Shown here: positions 34,764-43,400 of the stretch, in pieces
Numbering within the stretch: the first letter of the stretch is position 1
Layout: each line of letters opens with the position of its first letter
NCBI RefSeq assembly: GCF_000010725.1
Contig: NC_013854.1
Coordinates: 2,695,001-2,759,000 of the forward strand
Length of the DNA stretch: 64,000 nt
From: Azospirillum sp. B510
Lineage (GTDB): Bacteria > Pseudomonadota > Alphaproteobacteria > Azospirillales > Azospirillaceae
Direction: 5' to 3'
Program-made: the position numbers and the translations under genes
Notes under the pieces: model-generated
What the model saw: only the letters and a program-made list of their open reading frames with translations
What the model was told of the DNA's origin: nothing
The model's database searches: none

Positions 34764-35741
34764 ATGTCGCTCCGCTTCCTCTGGTTGGCGGGCCTCGCCA
34801 TCGCGATGGCATTCCCCGCCCCACTCCCCGCCCAGGCGCAGTCCCGGCCCAACGACGAAGCCTTCTCCAACGCGGTGGTCGCCGCAGGAAAAACCATCAC
34901 CCGGGCGCAATGCGCCGGGTTGGAGGTGCGGGAGACCGCCAGCTGGGTGGAGATCGACGGTCGCGGCGAATGCCTGCGCTATTACGCCGCCGGCCTGAGG
35001 CCTGGATCAAACCCGATCGTCGCGGCCTGGATGCATGGCGACGTCATGGGCTCCAAACCGGAGCAGATCGGGCATCAGGAGGGGTTGAGCGTCGCCACCA
35101 TGATCGAACAGGAACGGGTCCTGTCGGCGCGCTTCGGCGTGCCCTTCATCTTCCTGGCCCGTCCGGGAGCCTATGGCAGCTCCGGCAAATTCTGGACCAT
35201 GCGCCATACCCGGCGCGAGGCGGCGCTGATGAACGCCCATCTCGACCTGCTCAAGAAGCGCTACGGCATCGGGCGATGGTCGCTCGGCGGAAGCAGTGCG
35301 GGAGGCACGCTGACGGCCGAATTCCTGGCCCGCCGCAGCGACCTGACATGCGCCGTCATCTCGTCGGGAGCCTCCGCTTACGAAGCCTATCTCCAGGCGC
35401 ATGGCGTCAAGACCCGGCCGGCCAAGCCGGAAACCTGGTTCGACCCCTACCGCTCGCTCGACCTGATTCCCAAGGACCCGGCGCGCCGCATCTTCGTCAT
35501 CGGCGATCCCAGGGAAACCAATGTGCTGTTCCGCACCCAGCGCCTGTATTTCGACGGGCTGACGGCACGCGGGCTCCAGGCCTGGCTGGTCCCGCTCGAA
35601 CGGGCCCGGCCGCCGCGCTATCACGGTCTGGTTGATTTCGGCGAAACCGCCACCGGCCTCTGTGCCCAGGGCGTCGCGACGGAAGCGCTGTTGAAGACGC
35701 TCCGATCCATGCCCGACCAGCCGGAGCGGATCAGCAACTGA
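34764..35741 (+). CDS. Secreted alpha/beta-hydrolase-like protein
   Basis: A 325-residue exported protein. A signal peptide spans residues 1-25, with hydrophobic LAGLAIAMAFPAPL and cleavage near AQA-Q. The mature part resembles alpha/beta hydrolases: a GSSAG nucleophile elbow in WSLGGSSAGGTLTAEFLA (serine near residue 178), an oxyanion-region WMHGDVMG, IFLARPGAYGSSG, and a late His in RYHGLVDFGE. Three or four cysteines could make disulfides in the periplasm. I do not recognise a closer family; it may be a peptidase-like or esterase-like enzyme. The start ATG was set by the signal peptide. It follows the LysR gene by 59 bases. Its stop lies six bases from that of truA on the other strand. Confidence 0.82.
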   Translation: MSLRFLWLAGLAIAMAFPAPLPAQAQSRPNDEAFSNAVVAAGKTITRAQCAGLEVRETASWVEIDGRGECLRYYAAGLRPGSNPIVAAWMHGDVMGSKPEQIGHQEGLSVATMIEQERVLSARFGVPFIFLARPGAYGSSGKFWTMRHTRREAALMNAHLDLLKKRYGIGRWSLGGSSAGGTLTAEFLARRSDLTCAVISSGASAYEAYLQAHGVKTRPAKPETWFDPYRSLDLIPKDPARRIFVIGDPRETNVLFRTQRLYFDGLTARGLQAWLVPLERARPPRYHGLVDFGETATGLCAQGVATEALLKTLRSMPDQPERISN

Positions 35742-35747
35742 CCGGCA

Positions 35748-36485
35748 TCAGTAGCGCGCCGCCAGGAAATAGAGCCCGTCCGGCGGGCAGGTCGGCCCGG
35801 CCTTGGCGCGGTCGCAGGCCTCCAGCGCCCGGCGCACGTCGTCCGCCGTCCATTTGCCGGCGCCGACCAGCTCCAGCGTGCCGACCATGTTGCGGACCTG
35901 ATGATGCAGGAAGGAGCGCGCGGCGGCATGGACGCGGATCTCGTCGCCCTGGCGTTCCACCGCCAAGCGGTCGAGCGTCTTCACCGGCGACTTGGCCTGG
36001 CACAGCGCGGCGCGGAAGCTGGAGAAGTCATGCTGGCCGACCAGCACCTGCGCCGCCGCGTGCATCGCGTCGGCATCCAGCGGGCGGGTGACATGCCAGG
36101 CCCGGCCGGATTCCAGCGCCAGCGGCGCCCGGCGGTTGACGATGCGGTAGACATAGGCGCGGCCGGTCGAGGTCAGGCGGGCGTGGAAGTCCTCGGTCAC
36201 CGCCTCCACCTCCAGCACGGCGATCGGCGCCGGCTTCAGATGGAAATTCAGGGCGTCGCGCAGCTTCAGCGCGGTGAAGGGCTTTTCCAGGTCGAAATGG
36301 CAGACCTGCCCCAGCGCATGCACCCCGGCATCGGTGCGGCCGGAGCCATGGACCCGCGCCACCTCGCCCGACAGGCGCCGCACCGCCTCCTCCAGGCTCT
36401 GCTGGACGGAGGGGCCGTTGTCCTGGCGCTGCCAGCCGACGAAGGGACGGCCGTCATACTCGACGGTCAGTTTCCAGCGCTGCAC
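35748..36485 (-). CDS. truA: tRNA pseudouridine(38-40) synthase
   Basis: TruA makes pseudouridine at positions 38-40 of the anticodon arm in many tRNAs. The 245-residue protein has the catalytic aspartate Asp52 in [13 protein letters not shown]. It also has [12 protein letters not shown] near the N-terminus, [14 protein letters not shown], and the C-terminal [13 protein letters not shown] block that contacts tRNA. It is last in a leftward def-fmt-truA operon, five bases after fmt. This order of translation-linked genes is common in alphaproteobacteria. Confidence 0.97.
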   Translation of the reverse strand: MQRWKLTVEYDGRPFVGWQRQDNGPSVQQSLEEAVRRLSGEVARVHGSGRTDAGVHALGQVCHFDLEKPFTALKLRDALNFHLKPAPIAVLEVEAVTEDFHARLTSTGRAYVYRIVNRRAPLALESGRAWHVTRPLDADAMHAAAQVLVGQHDFSSFRAALCQAKSPVKTLDRLAVERQGDEIRVHAAARSFLHHQVRNMVGTLELVGAGKWTADDVRRALEACDRAKAGPTCPPDGLYFLAARY

Positions 36486-36490
36486 GGCGG

Positions 36491-37447
36491 TCAGTCCGCG
36501 ACCGCTTCGGTCGAAAGGGGAGCGGAGACCGGCTGCCCGACCGCCAGCGCGAAGCCGCGCAGGAAGGCCGCCCCATCGACCGGCGCCTTGCCCGGCCGCT
36601 GCACCAAGATCAGCCGCACCGCGCCGTCGGCGCAGGCGACCGTCAGCCGCTCATCCAGCAATGTACCGGGGGTTCCGGCGCCGGTCGCCGGCTCGGCGGC
36701 CAGAACCTTGATGCGCTCACCGTTCGCCGCATCGAACCAGCAGCCGGGCCAGGGCGTCAGCGCCCGGACCTGCCGCTCGACATAAGCGGCGGGCCGGGTC
36801 CAGTCGAGCCGGCCATCCTCGCGCGTCAGCTTGGCGGCATAGGTGACGCCCTCCTCCGGCTGCGGCTCGGCGGTGAGCGTGCCGGCGGCGAGCCCCGCCA
36901 GCGCCGGGACGATCAGGCGGGCGCCAAGGGCGGCCAACTCGTCATGCAGGCTGCTGGCGGTGGTGGCGGGGGTGATCGCCACCGCTTCCCGAGACAGCAT
37001 GGCGCCGGTGTCGAGCCCGATGTCCATCTGCATGATGGTGATCCCGGTCTCGGCATCGCCGGCCAGGATGGAACGCTGGATCGGCGCCGCCCCGCGCCAG
37101 CGCGGCAGCAGCGAGCCATGCACGTTGACGCAGCCCAGCCGCGGCGCCTCGAGGATCGGCTGCGGCAGGATCAGGCCATAGGCGGCGACCACGGCGACAT
37201 CAGCCTTCAGATCGGCGAACTCCGCCTGGGCCTCGGCGTTGCGCAGGCTCTTGGGCGTGCGCACGGGGATGCCATGCTCCTCGGCGAAGCGGTGGACGGG
37301 CGATTTCCGCACCTGCTGGCCACGGCCGGCCGGGCGCGGCGGCTGGCTGTAGACGCGGACGACCTGATGCCCCGCCTGGATCAGCGCGGCAAGGCTGGGC
37401 ACGGCGAAATCCGGCGTGCCCATGAAGACGAGACGGAGCGGGGTCAT
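36491..37447 (-). CDS. fmt: Methionyl-tRNA formyltransferase
   Basis: Fmt formylates initiator Met-tRNA using 10-formyl-tetrahydrofolate. The 318-residue protein has the catalytic triad equivalents Asn108 and His110 in [17 protein letters not shown] and Asp146 in [10 protein letters not shown]. The N-terminal [15 protein letters not shown] start is diagnostic. The C-terminal OB-fold tRNA-binding domain follows from about residue 210. It begins 20 bases after def and ends five bases before truA, so the three are one operon. Start ATG at 37447. Confidence 0.98.
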   Translation of the reverse strand: MTPLRLVFMGTPDFAVPSLAALIQAGHQVVRVYSQPPRPAGRGQQVRKSPVHRFAEEHGIPVRTPKSLRNAEAQAEFADLKADVAVVAAYGLILPQPILEAPRLGCVNVHGSLLPRWRGAAPIQRSILAGDAETGITIMQMDIGLDTGAMLSREAVAITPATTASSLHDELAALGARLIVPALAGLAAGTLTAEPQPEEGVTYAAKLTREDGRLDWTRPAAYVERQVRALTPWPGCWFDAANGERIKVLAAEPATGAGTPGTLLDERLTVACADGAVRLILVQRPGKAPVDGAAFLRGFALAVGQPVSAPLSTEAVAD

Positions 37448-37467
37448 CGGGATTCGATCGAGGCGGG

Positions 37468-37980
37468 TCAGGCCGTCGCCTTCTGCATCTTCTGGACCTT
37501 CTTCAGCAGGATGTTCCGCTTCAGCATCGACAGGTAATCGACGAACAGGACGCCGTTCAGATGGTCGATCTCATGCTGGAGGCAGGTGGCGAGCATGCCC
37601 TCGGCCTCGATCTCCTGCGGCTGGTTCCGTTCGTCGAGATAGCGGACGCGGACGCGCTGCGGACGCGTGACCTCGGCATACTGTTCGGGCACCGACAGGC
37701 ACCCCTCCTCGCACACCGCCTTGTCTTCGGAGGACCAGATGATTTCCGGGTTGGCGAGGCGGATCGGGTTCGGCGGCTCGCCCTTCTCATGGACATCGAC
37801 GACGATGACGCGGTCGAGCACGCCGACCTGGGGGGCGGCCAGACCGATGCCGGCGGCGTCGTACATGGTCTCGACCATGTCGTCCATCAGCTTGACGACG
37901 CGCGCATCCACTTCGGCGACGGGTTGCGCCTTGCGCTTCAGGATCGGATGCGGGGCGACGAGGATCGGAAGACGGGCCAT
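37468..37980 (-). CDS. def: Peptide deformylase
   Basis: Def removes the formyl group from nascent N-formylmethionyl proteins. The 170-residue metalloenzyme has all three family motifs: GIGLAAPQV (44-52), EGCLSVPE with the metal-binding Cys94, and HEIDHLNG with His136, Glu137 and His140. It is type 1 in length and layout. It is first of the def-fmt-truA operon. A stem CGGACC/GGTCCG with loop GAAG (38026-38041) lies in the short region separating it from the divergent cobS and could be part of the leader. Confidence 0.98.
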   Translation of the reverse strand: MARLPILVAPHPILKRKAQPVAEVDARVVKLMDDMVETMYDAAGIGLAAPQVGVLDRVIVVDVHEKGEPPNPIRLANPEIIWSSEDKAVCEEGCLSVPEQYAEVTRPQRVRVRYLDERNQPQEIEAEGMLATCLQHEIDHLNGVLFVDYLSMLKRNILLKKVQKMQKATA

Positions 37981-38121
37981 GGGTGCTCAATGCCGGTAAG
38001 GGGGAGATCAAACGGACAAGGTAGGCGGACCGAAGGGTCCGGTCAAGGAATCGGACCTGTGCGAACGACGCGAAACCACCCGCCGAGCAGGGTTGCACCC
38101 GGCGCCGGTTGGGCGTAGTCG

Positions 38122-38970
38122 ATGCCGATCATGCCGGATGCCGCCCCCTCACCGCCCCCTCCCACTCCCCCGCCCCCGCGCTGGACCCAGGATGCCGCCC
38201 TGGCGCTGGTGTTCCTGACCCGCCTGCCCGTCCCTTCCATCGGTCCGCTCGCCAATCCACTGGCCGGTCCGCTGGCCGACGGCGCGTCCGCGCGGGCGAT
38301 GGGGTGGTTTCCGCTGGTCGGCGCGCTGGTCGGGCTGGCGGGCGGAGCGGTGTTCGCCGCCGCCGCCGCGCTGCACCTGCCGCCGCTGGCGGGAGCGCTG
38401 CTCGCCCTGGCGGCGACGGTGCGGCTGACCGGCGGGCTGCACGAGGATGGCGCCGCCGACGTCGCCGACGGCTTCGGCGGCGGGCGCGACGTGGCGCGCA
38501 AGCTGGAGATCATGCGCGACAGCCGGGTCGGCAGCTATGGCGTGCTGGCGCTGGTCTTCTCGGTCGGCATCCGCGCCGCCGCCCTGGCCGCCCTGCCGGT
38601 GCCGGCGGCGGTGGCGGCGCTGGTGGCGGCCGGCGCCCTGTCGCGTTGCGGGCTGGCGGCGATGGCCCGCGTCCTGGCGCCGGCGCGACGCGACGGGCTG
38701 GCGGCGGCACAGGGCAAGCCGGCGATGACCACCGTGCTGCTGGCGCCGGCGTTCGGCATCGCCATCGCCGCGGCGGCGCTCGGCGGGCTGGCCCTGCCGG
38801 TGCTAGCCTTCCCCTCGCTGGCGGCGACGCTGCTGGCGGTGGCCGCGGTGACCGCGCTCGCCCGGACGCAGATCGGCGGACACACCGGCGACGTCTTCGG
38901 CGCCGCGCAGCAGGTGGCGGAGGCCACCGTCCTTCTGACCCTCTCCGCGTTACTGGGAACCACGGCATGA
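38122..38970 (+). CDS. cobS: Adenosylcobinamide-GDP ribazoletransferase
   Basis: CobS joins alpha-ribazole (or its phosphate) to adenosylcobinamide-GDP, the last assembly step of the cobalamin nucleotide loop. The 282-residue multi-helix membrane protein shows the conserved ALVFLTRLPVP near the start, GGLHEDGAADVADGFGGG, KLEIMRDSRVGSYG and QIGGHTGDVFGA. A proline-rich lead of about 20 residues precedes homology; an ATG at 38131 (MPDAAPS) is an alternative start. Its stop overlaps the cobC-type start by ATGA, so the two are translationally coupled. No cobalamin riboswitch was recognised in the short upstream region. Confidence 0.96.
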   Translation: MPIMPDAAPSPPPPTPPPPRWTQDAALALVFLTRLPVPSIGPLANPLAGPLADGASARAMGWFPLVGALVGLAGGAVFAAAAALHLPPLAGALLALAATVRLTGGLHEDGAADVADGFGGGRDVARKLEIMRDSRVGSYGVLALVFSVGIRAAALAALPVPAAVAALVAAGALSRCGLAAMARVLAPARRDGLAAAQGKPAMTTVLLAPAFGIAIAAAALGGLALPVLAFPSLAATLLAVAAVTALARTQIGGHTGDVFGAAQQVAEATVLLTLSALLGTTA

Positions 38971-39635
38971 GCGCGCCGAGCCTCACCCCCCTGACCGTCA
39001 CCCGCTGGTGGCTGATCCGCCATGCGCCGGTCCACAACCCGGACAATGTCATCTGCGGATCGAGCGACCGGGAGGCCGACACCGGCAACCGCGCCGCGGC
39101 GGCGGCGCTGGCGGCCGGGCTGCCGGCCGACGCCCTGTGGCTGACCAGCCCGCTGCGCCGCAGCCGCCAGACCGCCCAGGCGCTGTGGAGCCGCAACCCC
39201 CGCCTCGCCGGCGCCGCCGTCGTCGAACCGGCATTGGCCGAACAGGATTTCGGCGCGTGGGAGGGCATCAGCCACGACAGGGCGGCGATGCGCGACGCGG
39301 AGGCGGCGGCGCGCTTCTGGCGCGATCCCGCCAACCACGCCCCGCCGGGCGGCGAGAGCTTCGCCCTGGTGATGGAGCGCGCGGCGGCGGCGCTGCTGCG
39401 GCTGACCGAGATCCATGCCGGGCGGGACGTGGTGGCGGTGATCCATGCCGGAACCATCCGGGCGGCGCTGGCGCTGGCGCTGGATCTGACGCCGGAGGCG
39501 GCGCTGCGGCTGCGGATCGACCCGTGGTCGCTGACCCGGATCGACCATCACCAGCACGCCGCCCGGGACGCCGCCGACGCCGCCGCGGGCTCCTGGTCCG
39601 TCGGGGGAGTGAATCAGCGGATGGGAACCTTCTGA
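38967..39635 (+). CDS. cobC: Histidine phosphatase, probable alpha-ribazole phosphatase
   Basis: This 222-residue protein is a branch 1 histidine phosphatase: the phosphorylated His19 lies in WWLIRHAPVHN, with an Arg (SPLRRSRQTA), the acid/base EQDFGAWEG, and a second His in VVAVIHAGTIRAAL. The ATGA overlap with cobS points to alpha-ribazole-5'-phosphate phosphatase (CobC), which acts next to CobS in the cobalamin lower-ligand pathway. The symbol rests on that context, since this family also includes phosphoglycerate mutase-like enzymes. The start ATG at 38967 was chosen for coupling and because homology begins there. Confidence 0.85.
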   Translation: MSAPSLTPLTVTRWWLIRHAPVHNPDNVICGSSDREADTGNRAAAAALAAGLPADALWLTSPLRRSRQTAQALWSRNPRLAGAAVVEPALAEQDFGAWEGISHDRAAMRDAEAAARFWRDPANHAPPGGESFALVMERAAAALLRLTEIHAGRDVVAVIHAGTIRAALALALDLTPEAALRLRIDPWSLTRIDHHQHAARDAADAAAGSWSVGGVNQRMGTF

Positions 39636-39687
39636 CCCCGCCAGCCGTTCCCCTGTCTCCGTTGGGCTACCGAACGAGAGGCAGACC

Positions 39688-40212
39688 ATGGCTCACAGCA
39701 CCACCGCCGGCCAGAGCCCCGACAAGGGCGATGTCAAGAAGCTCTGGGAGATGATGAAGGGCGTCCAGGTCGCGATGATGACGACGCTGGACGACAATGG
39801 CCGGCTGAACTCCCGTCCGATGGCGACGCTGTCCCATGCGGGGTTCGAAGATGGCGCCTTGTGGTTCTTCACCCGCGCCCATTCCGAAAAGGTGGCGGAG
39901 ATCGACCGCCATTGGCGCGTCAACCTCGCCTACGCCAACCCCGACAAGCAGGATTACGTCTCGGTCTCCGGCATCGCCGAGGTGGTGCGCGACCGCGACA
40001 AGATCCGCTTCCTGTGGCGGGACATCATGACCACCTGGTTTCCCCAGGGACCGGACGACCCCGAGGTCGCCCTGCTGAAGGTGTCGGTCGATCAGGCCGA
40101 ATATTGGGACAGCCCGTCGAGCGCCATGGTCCACGCCTATGGCTATGTGAAGGCGAAGCTGACCGGCCAGTCGCCCGATCCGGGCGATAACGCGAAGATC
40201 GCGTTCCAGTAG
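39688..40212 (+). CDS. General-stress-type FMN-binding split-barrel (PNPOx-like) protein
   Basis: A 174-residue protein of the pyridoxamine 5'-phosphate oxidase-like fold, closest in pattern to general stress protein 26-like proteins. Visible features are VAMMTTLDDNGRLNSRPMAT, LWFFTRAHSEKVAEI and VNLAYANPDKQDYVSVSG, typical of this flavin-binding group. It lacks the C-terminal dimerisation domain of true PdxH, so it is probably not the vitamin B6 enzyme. Its substrate is unknown. It is transcribed alone after cobC with a 52-base gap, ending before a bidirectional terminator shared with the RhlE-type gene. Confidence 0.88.
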   Translation: MAHSTTAGQSPDKGDVKKLWEMMKGVQVAMMTTLDDNGRLNSRPMATLSHAGFEDGALWFFTRAHSEKVAEIDRHWRVNLAYANPDKQDYVSVSGIAEVVRDRDKIRFLWRDIMTTWFPQGPDDPEVALLKVSVDQAEYWDSPSSAMVHAYGYVKAKLTGQSPDPGDNAKIAFQ

Positions 40213-40272
40213 AGCGGGCCGGTAAAGAGCGGGTCAGCAATGGGCTGGCGGCGGAAGCCAGCCTGACATGAA

Positions 40273-40316
40273 AACGCCCTCCCCAACCGACCGCGAGGCC
40301 GGCAAGGGAGGGCGTT
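40273..40316. terminator. Bidirectional terminator
   Basis: A perfect 11-base-pair stem, AACGCCCTCCC (40273-40283) and GGGAGGGCGTT (40306-40316), with a 22-base loop, lies between convergent genes. It is flanked by AAAA on the left (TTTT on the minus strand) and TTATTCATT-like sequence on the right. It should end both the PNPOx-like gene and the RhlE-type helicase gene. Confidence 0.75.
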
Positions 40317-40363
40317 ATTCATTGAACGGTCGGATCGACGCTCAAAAGCGTCGGAAACGCCGC

Positions 40364-41734
40364 TTACCAGCTCTTGGCGCGGGCCGCCGGCTTGCCGTTG
40401 CCGTGGGCGTCACGGCGGGCATGGCCATGGTCCGGGCGGGAGTCGCCGCGGTGGTTGTCGTTGCGGGCATAGTCCGGACGCGGGCCGCGCGGGGCGTGCG
40501 GACCCTTGGACTCGCCGTTGCGGTGCCACGGCTTGCCGGCGCCGCCGCCCGGACGGCCGTTGCGCCCGGCCGGACGGCCGCCGCCACCGGTGGTGAAGGG
40601 GCGCGTCGGCTCCAGGCCGGGCACCACATGCACCTCCAGCGTCGCCTTCGTGTAGCGCTCGATGCGGACCAGGGTCTCGCGGTCGGCGCGGGCGGCGAAG
40701 GAGATCGCCACGCCAGAGGCGCCGGCGCGGCCGGTACGGCCGATGCGGTGGACATAATCCTCCGCCGAACGCGGCAGGTCGAAGTTGATGACGTGGGTGA
40801 TGTCGCGCACATCGATGCCGCGGGCGGCGACGTCGGTGGCGACCAGCAGGCGGACCTGGCCGGTGCGCAGGCGCTGGAGCGTGCGGTTGCGCTTGGTCTG
40901 GTCCATGTCGCCGTGCAGGGCGGCGGCGGCATGGCCGGCGGCGCTCAGCTCCTCGGCCAGCGTGTCGGCGTCACGCTTGGTGGCGGCGAAGATGATCGCC
41001 TTGCCGACCTCTTCCTGGGCGGCGAAATGCTGCAACAGGCGGCGCTTGTGGTCCATGTCGTCGGCATGGTGCAGGCGCTGCTCGACATTGACCGAGGTCG
41101 CCTGGCTCTCGACGGCCACGCGCTCCGGGTTGCGCAGCAGGTTGCCGGCCAGCTGCGCCATGCGGCGGTCCAGCGTGGCGGTGAACAGCAGGGTCTGGCG
41201 CGTCGGCGGGCAGCATTTGGCGATGGTCTCGACATCGTCGAGGAAGCCCATGTCCAGCATGCGGTCGGCCTCGTCGAGGATCAGCACCTCGACCTCGTCC
41301 AGGGCGATGCGGCGGCGGGCGACATGGTCCAGCAGGCGGCCCGGGGTGGCGACGAGAACGTCGACCGGGCGCGACAGCAGGCGCAGCTGCTCGCGGTAGG
41401 GCATGCCGCCGACCACGTCCACGATGTTCAGCTTCATGAACTTCGCGTATTTGCGGGCGGCGTCGGTGACCTGCTTGGCCAGCTCGCGGGTCGGGGCCAG
41501 AACCAGCACGCGCGGGGTGGCGGCGCCGTTCAGCGGCAGCTCGGCGGTGCGGGTCAGCGCCGGCAGCATGAAGGCGGCGGTCTTGCCGGTACCGGTCTCG
41601 GCGGTGGCGAGGATGTCGCGGCCCTGGAGCGCCGGCGGAATGGCGGCGAGCTGGACCGGGGTCGGGGTGGTGTATTCGAACGCCTCAAGGGCCTTCAGGA
41701 CGAGCGGGTGCAGACCGAGTTCGGAAAACGACAA
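40364..41734 (-). CDS. DEAD-box RNA helicase, RhlE type
   Basis: A 456-residue ATP-dependent RNA helicase. It has the Q motif (TPTPVQ, 23-28), motif I AETGTGKT (45-52), PTRELA, TPGRLLDH, DEAD (about 153) and motif III as TAT instead of SAT. LVATDVAARGID and HRIGRTGR complete the core. From about residue 375 the tail is low-complexity, rich in Gly, Arg, His and Asn, as in RhlE and CsdA-like enzymes that remodel RNA or ribosome precursors, often in the cold. The start is a TTG at 41734, with GAAGG ten bases before; no ATG is available near the Q motif. A nine-base hairpin lies in its leader. Confidence 0.94.
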   Translation of the reverse strand: MSFSELGLHPLVLKALEAFEYTTPTPVQLAAIPPALQGRDILATAETGTGKTAAFMLPALTRTAELPLNGAATPRVLVLAPTRELAKQVTDAARKYAKFMKLNIVDVVGGMPYREQLRLLSRPVDVLVATPGRLLDHVARRRIALDEVEVLILDEADRMLDMGFLDDVETIAKCCPPTRQTLLFTATLDRRMAQLAGNLLRNPERVAVESQATSVNVEQRLHHADDMDHKRRLLQHFAAQEEVGKAIIFAATKRDADTLAEELSAAGHAAAALHGDMDQTKRNRTLQRLRTGQVRLLVATDVAARGIDVRDITHVINFDLPRSAEDYVHRIGRTGRAGASGVAISFAARADRETLVRIERYTKATLEVHVVPGLEPTRPFTTGGGGRPAGRNGRPGGGAGKPWHRNGESKGPHAPRGPRPDYARNDNHRGDSRPDHGHARRDAHGNGKPAARAKSW

Positions 41735-41906
41735 GTCGGATCAACCTTCTCAAAGCAACACGGCACGGCCCCGCGCGCCCCGATGGCGGGCGTGGGACAT
41801 ACCGGCGAACTCGCCGGGAGGAGGTCGATAGAGGGAGAGGCGTCTATCCGATGCAACGGCAAGAGCGCCCCCATCACCTCGGGACGTTAACCGTTGCGCA
41901 ATCACA

Positions 41907-41930
41907 GCGCGTCTCGCTCAAGAGACGCGC
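41907..41930 (-). other. Hairpin in the region upstream of the RhlE-type gene
   Basis: Perfect nine-base arms GCGCGTCTC and GAGACGCGC surround GCTCAA. It lies about 170 bases before the helicase start and about 80 bases past the stop of the FliL-like gene, both leftward. It may be a transcript-end structure or part of a long helicase leader. No U-run follows. Confidence 0.4.
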
Positions 41931-42012
41931 GAGCCTCCAGCGATCAAGGCGCTCTACATAGGCTATTGCGCCGCACAAGACAAGGCCCATCGCGGAACGA
42001 GCCCCGCGCCGG

Positions 42013-42537
42013 TCACTTGACGACCATGCGTTCGATGTAGATGTCGCGGAACAGGCCGGTCCCGGCCTCGCGGTTCACCGCTTCCTTGATCCGCGCCTTC
42101 AGGAAGTCGGCGGAGCCGCTGCCGGTGAGATTTTCGGCGCCGGCCTGGCTGACGGTCTGGAACAGCCGGTCGGCGATGCGCTCCTGATAGCGCAGGATGC
42201 GGTCGGCCTCGACCTTCGGCGCCAGCACCAGCGAGACCTGCATCTCGACCGCCCGCGACCCGTCCAGCGGCACCTCGAGCGCCGGCAGCCGCGCCAGCTG
42301 CGGCTTCGGCCCCATCCGCGCCTCGATCCGCCGCTGGTCCAGCATGCGGTCCAGCGCCATGCCGCCGCCATAGGCCAGCCCGGCCAGGGTCAGCAGGGCG
42401 ATCACGACGATGATCAGCAGGCGGGCGGGACTTCCCGGCTGCGGCGGGACATGGGGATGGGTCTCCGGCTCCTCGCCGACCGGAGCGAGCGGCCGGGTCT
42501 GGAACGGTGATCCATGCAAAGTGCGGTGCGTGGCCAT
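42013..42537 (-). CDS. FliL-like single-span membrane protein
   Basis: A 174-residue protein with a cytoplasmic N-terminus of about 38 residues, one membrane helix (39-58) and a periplasmic domain. The latter has EMQVSLVLAPKVEADRILRY, then DFLKARIKEAVNREAGTGLF and the end DIYIERMVVK. That overall pattern, particularly the final strand and preceding helix, resembles FliL, the flagellar basal-body stator-associated protein. No flagellar gene is nearby, so it may be a paralogue with another role. Confidence in the coding frame is good; the family is a moderate guess. It is preceded on the same strand by mtgA with an 88-base gap. Confidence 0.6.
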   Translation of the reverse strand: MATHRTLHGSPFQTRPLAPVGEEPETHPHVPPQPGSPARLLIIVVIALLTLAGLAYGGGMALDRMLDQRRIEARMGPKPQLARLPALEVPLDGSRAVEMQVSLVLAPKVEADRILRYQERIADRLFQTVSQAGAENLTGSGSADFLKARIKEAVNREAGTGLFRDIYIERMVVK

Positions 42538-42625
42538 GGTCGGCCTCCTCCGGGCCGGACAGTGGCATGCCCAAGGATAGGGCGATGGCGTTAAGATTCA
42601 GTGGAGGTGATCGTATGATCCCTCC

Positions 42626-43300
42626 TCACCGCACGCAATCCGCCAGCCCGTCGCGGCGCACCAGCGCCATCCGCCGTTCGATCACCCCGGCCCGCCGGGC
42701 GACATAGGGGCCGGGGCGCGTCGGCGACCAGTCGCGCGGGTTGGGCAGCACCACCGCCAGCAGGGCCGCCTCGCGCCGGGTCAGCGCCGCGGCGGACTTG
42801 CCGAAATGATGCCGCGCGGCGGCCTCGGCGCCATAGACCCCGTCATCCCACTCGATGATGTTCAGATAGACCTCCAGGATGCGGCGCTTGCTCCACAGCT
42901 GCTCGATCAGCAGGGTGAACCATGCCTCCGCCCCCTTGCGGGCCCAGCTGCGGTCGGGCCAGAGGAAGGCGTTCTTGGCGGTCTGCTGGCTGATGGTGCT
43001 GCCGCCGCGCAGGCGCTTGCCGTCCTCATTCTCCTCGAAGGCATCCTCGATGGCGGCCCAGTCGAAGCCGCCATGGCCGCAGAAACCGCTGTCCTCCGAG
43101 GCGATCACCGCCTCGACCAGGGCCGGGGAGATGCGGTCCAGCGGCTCCCAGTCGCGCGACAGGCCGGAGCCGCCGATCGCCCGGATCAGCATCAGCGGGG
43201 TGACCGGCGGCGGCACCACCCGGTAGAGCGCCGCCCACAGGAGGGAGACGGCGACCAGCCCCACCACCCCGATCAGCGCCCAGCGCAACAGCCTCCGCAT
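42626..43300 (-). CDS. mtgA: Monofunctional peptidoglycan glycosyltransferase
   Basis: MtgA polymerises lipid II into glycan strands without a transpeptidase domain. The 224-residue protein has a membrane anchor (about 7-27) and the GT51 catalytic domain: Glu69 in [17 protein letters not shown], the [13 protein letters not shown] motif (98-110), and [17 protein letters not shown]. Length matches the family. The start ATG is at 43300. It diverges from the DinG/XPD-type helicase gene with about 100 bases between. Confidence 0.96.
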   Translation of the reverse strand: MRRLLRWALIGVVGLVAVSLLWAALYRVVPPPVTPLMLIRAIGGSGLSRDWEPLDRISPALVEAVIASEDSGFCGHGGFDWAAIEDAFEENEDGKRLRGGSTISQQTAKNAFLWPDRSWARKGAEAWFTLLIEQLWSKRRILEVYLNIIEWDDGVYGAEAAARHHFGKSAAALTRREAALLAVVLPNPRDWSPTRPGPYVARRAGVIERRMALVRRDGLADCVR

Positions 43301-43400
43301 CCCGCCCCGTCCCCGCTTCGCATCCCGTCCCCCTCAATGGGGGTGAAGCGGCGGCCCGTCAACATCCGGCGCTCGCTTTGCGGCACGCCACCGCCCTATA

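Noticed and set aside
37981..38121. Possible cobalamin riboswitch before cobS
   Set aside because: The region is too short for a full B12 riboswitch and the conserved B12 box was not found. Only one small hairpin is present.
38109..39635. CobC-type phosphatase read as a 508-residue fusion with an unknown N-terminal half
   Set aside because: The first 286 codons are a shadow of cobS in another frame. Homology begins at the ATG at 38967, which overlaps the cobS stop.
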